A stretch of 64,000 bases of DNA. Source: JADJWR01 sp964509545 (GTDB lineage: Bacteria; Pseudomonadota; Gammaproteobacteria; Burkholderiales; Burkholderiaceae_F). Each line of letters begins with the position of its first letter. The first letter of the stretch is position 1. Under the pieces are notes generated by a model that searched no databases, was not told the DNA's origin, and was given only the letters and a program-made list of their open reading frames with translations. Where the stretch lies: the NCBI GenBank assembly GCA_964509545.1, contig CAZDXQ010000003.1, positions 99,085-163,084 on the forward strand, in the 5' to 3' direction. This document shows positions 60,607 to 64,000 of this stretch, piece after piece. A program made the position numbers and the translations under genes.

Positions 60607-61380
60607 ATGGATCAAGTGATCGATCGTCATCCGCACGGAACCGACACCATCGCCGTGCGCAGGGTCGGTACGTCGCGGCCGTTCGAGTGGCTGCGTCTCG
60701 GCTGGTCCGACTTCAGGCGGGCGGCGCGGCCGAGCCTCGGCTTCGGCCTGCTGATCGCCGCGTTCGGCGTCGGCCTGCTGTGGCTGGCCTGGGACGCCAC
60801 TTATCTCGTGCCGGCGCTGATCGGCGGCTTCCTGCTGGTCGCGCCGTTCGCGGCGCTCGTCTTCTACGCGATGTCGCAGCAGATCGAGCGCGGCCAGCCC
60901 GTCGACGGCAGCGCCGCGCTGTTCGCCTGGCAGCGAAACGCTGGCTCGATTGCGCTGTGGGGCCTGGCGCTGGCATTGGCGCTGATCCTGTGGGAGCGGC
61001 TGGCGGCAATCATCTTCGCGCTGTTCTACGGCGGCGAAGTCAGCGATCTGAGCACGCTGGCCAGCGACATTCTCTTCTCCGGCCGTTACGTGCCGCTGCT
61101 GGTGGCCTACTTCGGCGTCGGCGGCCTGCTCGCGCTGGCCGTCTTCGTCTTCGGCGTCGTCACGGCGCCGATGCTGCTCGACCGCGACGTCGACGTCGTC
61201 ACCGCGGCGATGACGAGCCTGCGTTGCTGCCGGTACAACCCTGGCGCGGCGCTGGTCTGGGCGGCACTGATCGCGCTGCTTACGGCCGTCGGCTTCGCCA
61301 CGTTGATGATCGGGCTGGTCGTCATCTTCCCGTGGCTCGGCCATGCGAGCTGGCGCGCATACCGCGAACTGATCGGCTGA
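60607..61380 (+). CDS. DUF2189 membrane protein
   Basis: A 257-aa membrane protein with about six helices. It matches DUF2189: PFEWLRLGWSDFRRAARPSL, FGLLIAAFGVGLLWLAW, VAPFAALVFYAMSQQIERG, RDVDVVTAAMTSLRCCRYNP and a final VIFPWLGHASWRAYRELI. No function is known. GAGGCC precedes the ATG. It lies 129 bp after the oxidase operon and may or may not belong to it. Confidence 0.88.
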   Translation: MDQVIDRHPHGTDTIAVRRVGTSRPFEWLRLGWSDFRRAARPSLGFGLLIAAFGVGLLWLAWDATYLVPALIGGFLLVAPFAALVFYAMSQQIERGQPVDGSAALFAWQRNAGSIALWGLALALALILWERLAAIIFALFYGGEVSDLSTLASDILFSGRYVPLLVAYFGVGGLLALAVFVFGVVTAPMLLDRDVDVVTAAMTSLRCCRYNPGAALVWAALIALLTAVGFATLMIGLVVIFPWLGHASWRAYRELIG

Positions 61381-61535
61381 CGGCCGGCGCGCTGTCGGCG
61401 CAGGCCGGTCGACGACATTCGCCGCACGAAGCGGCGCTTGCGACGCGCGATCGGCGTCGTTCCGCGCGCGTCGGGCGCGCTTGCCTACACTAGGCAGTTT
61501 GCGCCCGTTTTCCGGCGCCATGGCGCCGTCCACCG

Positions 61536-64000
61536 ATGCCCGACGATCCGAACCGAACCGCAGTTGCGCGCGCCATCCGCATCCGCGGCGCGCGGCAGAA
61601 CAACCTCAGAAACCTCGACCTCGACCTGCCCACCGGCGAGCTGATCGTCGTTACCGGCGTCTCCGGGTCGGGCAAGAGCTCGCTGGTCTTCGACACGCTG
61701 TACGCAGAGGGCCAGCGGCGCTACGTCGAGACCTTCTCGCCCTACGCGCGGCAGTTCCTCGACCGCATGGACCGGCCGCAGGTCGACCGGATCGAGGGTG
61801 TGCCGCCGGCGATCGCCATCGACCAGACCAACCCGGTGCGCACGTCGCGCTCGACGGTCGGCACGATGACGGAGCTGAACGACCATCTGAAGCTCCTGTA
61901 TGCGCGCGCCGGCACGCTGTTCTGCCGCGGCTGCGGCAAGCGGGTGGCGCGCGACACGGCGGGCAGGATCTTCGAGATGCTGGTCGAGCGCTGCGCCGCG
62001 GCGGGCGACCCGCGCGTGGTGCTGACCTTTCCCGTGCGCGTGCCGGCAAACTTCGGCGAGGACGAGATCCGCGCCCACCTCGAGGCGCAGGGCTACACCC
62101 GGGTGTTCGGCCGGCGAACCGTCGCCATCGCCGGTGACGGCGCAGCCGATGGCGCCCGCGGCAAGGACAAGGCCGCTGCCCGGAGAAGCCGCGCCGGAGA
62201 CGAGGCAGCGCACGGCACGCAGGCGGACGCCGGCGCCGAACTCGTCCTCGACGTGATCCAGGACCGCCTGCGGCTGGGCAGCGCCGAACGGCAGCGGCTG
62301 ATGGAGGCGCTGGAGTCCGCGCTGCGCTTCGGCGGCGGGCGCGTCGATGCACAGGTGCTCGACGACGACGGCTCGCTGCGGCAGACGTGGAAGTTCTCCG
62401 ACGACCTGCACTGCGCCGACTGCGACATCCACTACGCCGAGCCCAATCCGAGCACGTTCTCGTTCAACTCGCCGCTCGGCGCCTGCGACACCTGCCGCGG
62501 CTTCGGCCGCGTGATCGGCGTCGACTACGGACTGGTGATCCCCGACGAGAAGAAGACGCTGCGCGAAGGCGCGGTCAAGCCGTGGCAGACGAAGAGCTTC
62601 GCCGACTGCCAGCGCGACTTGGTGAAGCTGGCGCCGAAGTTCGGCGTGCCGCTCGACACGCCGTGGAACCTGCTCGCCGACGAACACAAGCAGTGGGTGA
62701 TGCAGGGCGAGCCGGGCTTCTCCGGCAAGTGGAACACGCAGTGGTACGGGATCAAGCGCTTCTTCGCCTGGCTGGAGAGCAAGGCCTACAAGATGCACGT
62801 GCGCGTGCTGCTGTCGCGCTATCGCGCCTACACGCCGTGCACGGCCTGTGCTGGCGCGCGGCTGAAGCCGGATGCGCTGCTGTGGCGGGTCGGCAGTAAA
62901 GGCGACGCCGACACGGCGCTGGCGCCGTCGGAGATCGCTGCCGGTAGCTACCGCCGCTACCAGCCGCCCGGCGCCGCGTGGAGCGAAACGCAGCTCGCCG
63001 CGCTGCCCGGCCTGTCGATCCACGACCTGATGCTGCTGCCGATCGAGCGCGTGCGGCGCTTCTTCGACGGCCTCACCTTCACCGGCGTGATGGATGAAGC
63101 GACCGAGCTGCTGCTCGAGGAAGTCCGGGCGCGGCTGCGCTTCCTGTGCGACGTCGGCCTCGGTTACCTGACACTGGACCGGCAGAGCCGCACGCTTTCC
63201 GGCGGCGAGGTGCAGCGGATCAACCTGACCACCGCGCTCGGCACCTCGCTGGTGAACACGCTGTTCGTGCTCGACGAGCCGTCGATCGGACTGCACCCGC
63301 GCGACATGCACCGCGTGATCGAGGTGATGCACCGGCTGCGCAATGCCGGCAATTCACTGGTGGTGGTCGAGCACGACCCGCAGGTGATGCTGGCCGCGGA
63401 CCGGATGATCGACATCGGCCCCGGGCCCGGCGAACGCGGCGGGCGCATCGTCTTCAACGGCACGCCGGAGGCGATCCAGGCAAGCGACACGCTGACCGGT
63501 CTGTATCTGTCCGGCCGCAGGCAGGTCGAACTGCCGCTGCTGACCACCGGCGGCTATGCCACGCGCAACGTGCGGCCGAACACGCCGCGGCTGGTGCTCG
63601 AAGGCGCGCGCGAGCACAACCTGAAGAACGTCTCGGTCGAGGTGCCGCTGAATCACCTGGTGCTGATCACCGGCGTCTCTGGCTCTGGCAAGAGCACGCT
63701 GGTGGCCGACGTGCTGTATCCGGCGCTCGCCAAGGCCAAGGGCAGGTCCACGGAAGCACCGGGCGACTACGACCGGTTGCTCGGCGACGACTGGATCGCC
63801 GACGTCGCGATGGTCGACCAGTCGCCGATAGGCAAGACCACGCGCAGCAATCCGGCGAGCTACGTCGGCGCGTGGGACGCGATCCGCGCGCTTTTCGCCC
63901 GGGCGCCGCTGGCGCAGGAGCGCGGCTACAGCGCCGGACACTTCAGCTTCAACGCCGGCGACGGCCGCTGCCCGACCTGCGGCGGCAACGGCTTCGAGCA
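61536..64000 (+). CDS. uvrA: Excinuclease ABC subunit UvrA, long-type paralogue, cut by window end
   Basis: The 821 visible codons contain Walker A (GVSGSGKSSLVFDTLYAEGQ), UvrB-binding region (TSRSTVGTMTELNDHLKLLY), zinc cysteines (CRGCGK region and CADCDIHY..CDTC), signature LSGGEVQRINLTTALG with LFVLDEPSIGLHP and the second P-loop GVSGSGKSTLVADVLY, then CPTCGGNGFE. DQTNPVRTSRSTVG and the region around position 150 differ from canonical UvrA (DQKSTSHNPRSTVG) and match the long UvrA-related proteins (~1,900 aa, two UvrA units) I know from Burkholderia and relatives. The end of the gene is outside the window, so the second unit is unseen. Confidence 0.88.
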   Translation, partial: MPDDPNRTAVARAIRIRGARQNNLRNLDLDLPTGELIVVTGVSGSGKSSLVFDTLYAEGQRRYVETFSPYARQFLDRMDRPQVDRIEGVPPAIAIDQTNPVRTSRSTVGTMTELNDHLKLLYARAGTLFCRGCGKRVARDTAGRIFEMLVERCAAAGDPRVVLTFPVRVPANFGEDEIRAHLEAQGYTRVFGRRTVAIAGDGAADGARGKDKAAARRSRAGDEAAHGTQADAGAELVLDVIQDRLRLGSAERQRLMEALESALRFGGGRVDAQVLDDDGSLRQTWKFSDDLHCADCDIHYAEPNPSTFSFNSPLGACDTCRGFGRVIGVDYGLVIPDEKKTLREGAVKPWQTKSFADCQRDLVKLAPKFGVPLDTPWNLLADEHKQWVMQGEPGFSGKWNTQWYGIKRFFAWLESKAYKMHVRVLLSRYRAYTPCTACAGARLKPDALLWRVGSKGDADTALAPSEIAAGSYRRYQPPGAAWSETQLAALPGLSIHDLMLLPIERVRRFFDGLTFTGVMDEATELLLEEVRARLRFLCDVGLGYLTLDRQSRTLSGGEVQRINLTTALGTSLVNTLFVLDEPSIGLHPRDMHRVIEVMHRLRNAGNSLVVVEHDPQVMLAADRMIDIGPGPGERGGRIVFNGTPEAIQASDTLTGLYLSGRRQVELPLLTTGGYATRNVRPNTPRLVLEGAREHNLKNVSVEVPLNHLVLITGVSGSGKSTLVADVLYPALAKAKGRSTEAPGDYDRLLGDDWIADVAMVDQSPIGKTTRSNPASYVGAWDAIRALFARAPLAQERGYSAGHFSFNAGDGRCPTCGGNGFE

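Overview
The window is bacterial chromosome with roughly two-thirds G+C by eye, dense genes on both strands, long antisense shadow frames and purine-rich ribosome sites. The gene set points to a high-GC betaproteobacterium of the Rhodocyclales/Burkholderiales kind: FMN L-lactate dehydrogenase, NDP-forming acyl-CoA synthetase fused to a GNAT domain, a SigF/NrsF pair, TRAP transporter, A-type cytochrome oxidase and a long-type UvrA paralogue. I found no rRNA, tRNA, CRISPR array or intact mobile element. Taxonomy is inference only.

Layout. 1-4 kb: partial fadD, a PaaK-like ligase and a lipoprotein metallopeptidase (all minus). 4-9 kb: a DUF883 membrane protein behind an FNR/CRP-like box, a near-perfect 42-bp palindrome, a molybdopterin oxidoreductase with argE, and a TonB-like protein. 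9-17 kb: lldD, a GNAT gene remnant, a DinB protein, an M20D amidohydrolase, a Pat-like synthetase/acetyltransferase with a structured leader, and a patatin. 17-20 kb: NrsF anti-sigma and SigF-type ECF sigma divergent from a second ECF sigma, with two matching ECF promoters between them, then a permuted papain-fold enzyme and a fasciclin protein.

21-32 kb is the most coherent island: a CaCA cation exchanger divergent from USP - P-type ATPase - P-type ATPase - CPA2 antiporter - USP, with an FNR/CRP-like box in the divergent spacer. It resembles oxygen-limitation ion-homeostasis loci, such as the M. tuberculosis ctpF-USP neighbours. 32-42 kb holds metallo-beta-lactamase, arsM-arsR, GNATs, acetoacetate-CoA ligase, pcm, adenosine-specific kinase, a stand-alone ParB N-domain, and a Mut7-C/rhomboid overlapping pair.

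42-48 kb: E1 alpha/beta of a thiamine-diphosphate dehydrogenase without E2/E3, then a dctQMP TRAP operon closed by an intrinsic terminator, a LysR regulator and a divergent 60-residue protein. 48-54 kb: a MacAB-like exporter operon (adaptor, ATPase, two permeases) and small membrane proteins. A 750-bp gene-free stretch that may be decayed insertion sequence leads into a cytochrome oxidase operon (55-60.5 kb) whose subunit II carries two haem c domains and which encodes two subunit-III-family proteins. The window ends in DUF2189 and a uvrA gene cut by the edge.

Starts were chosen by ribosome sites and family N-termini. Several differ from the longest frame: TTG for patatin and sigF, GTG for coxII and E1 beta, probably CTG for the papain-fold gene.
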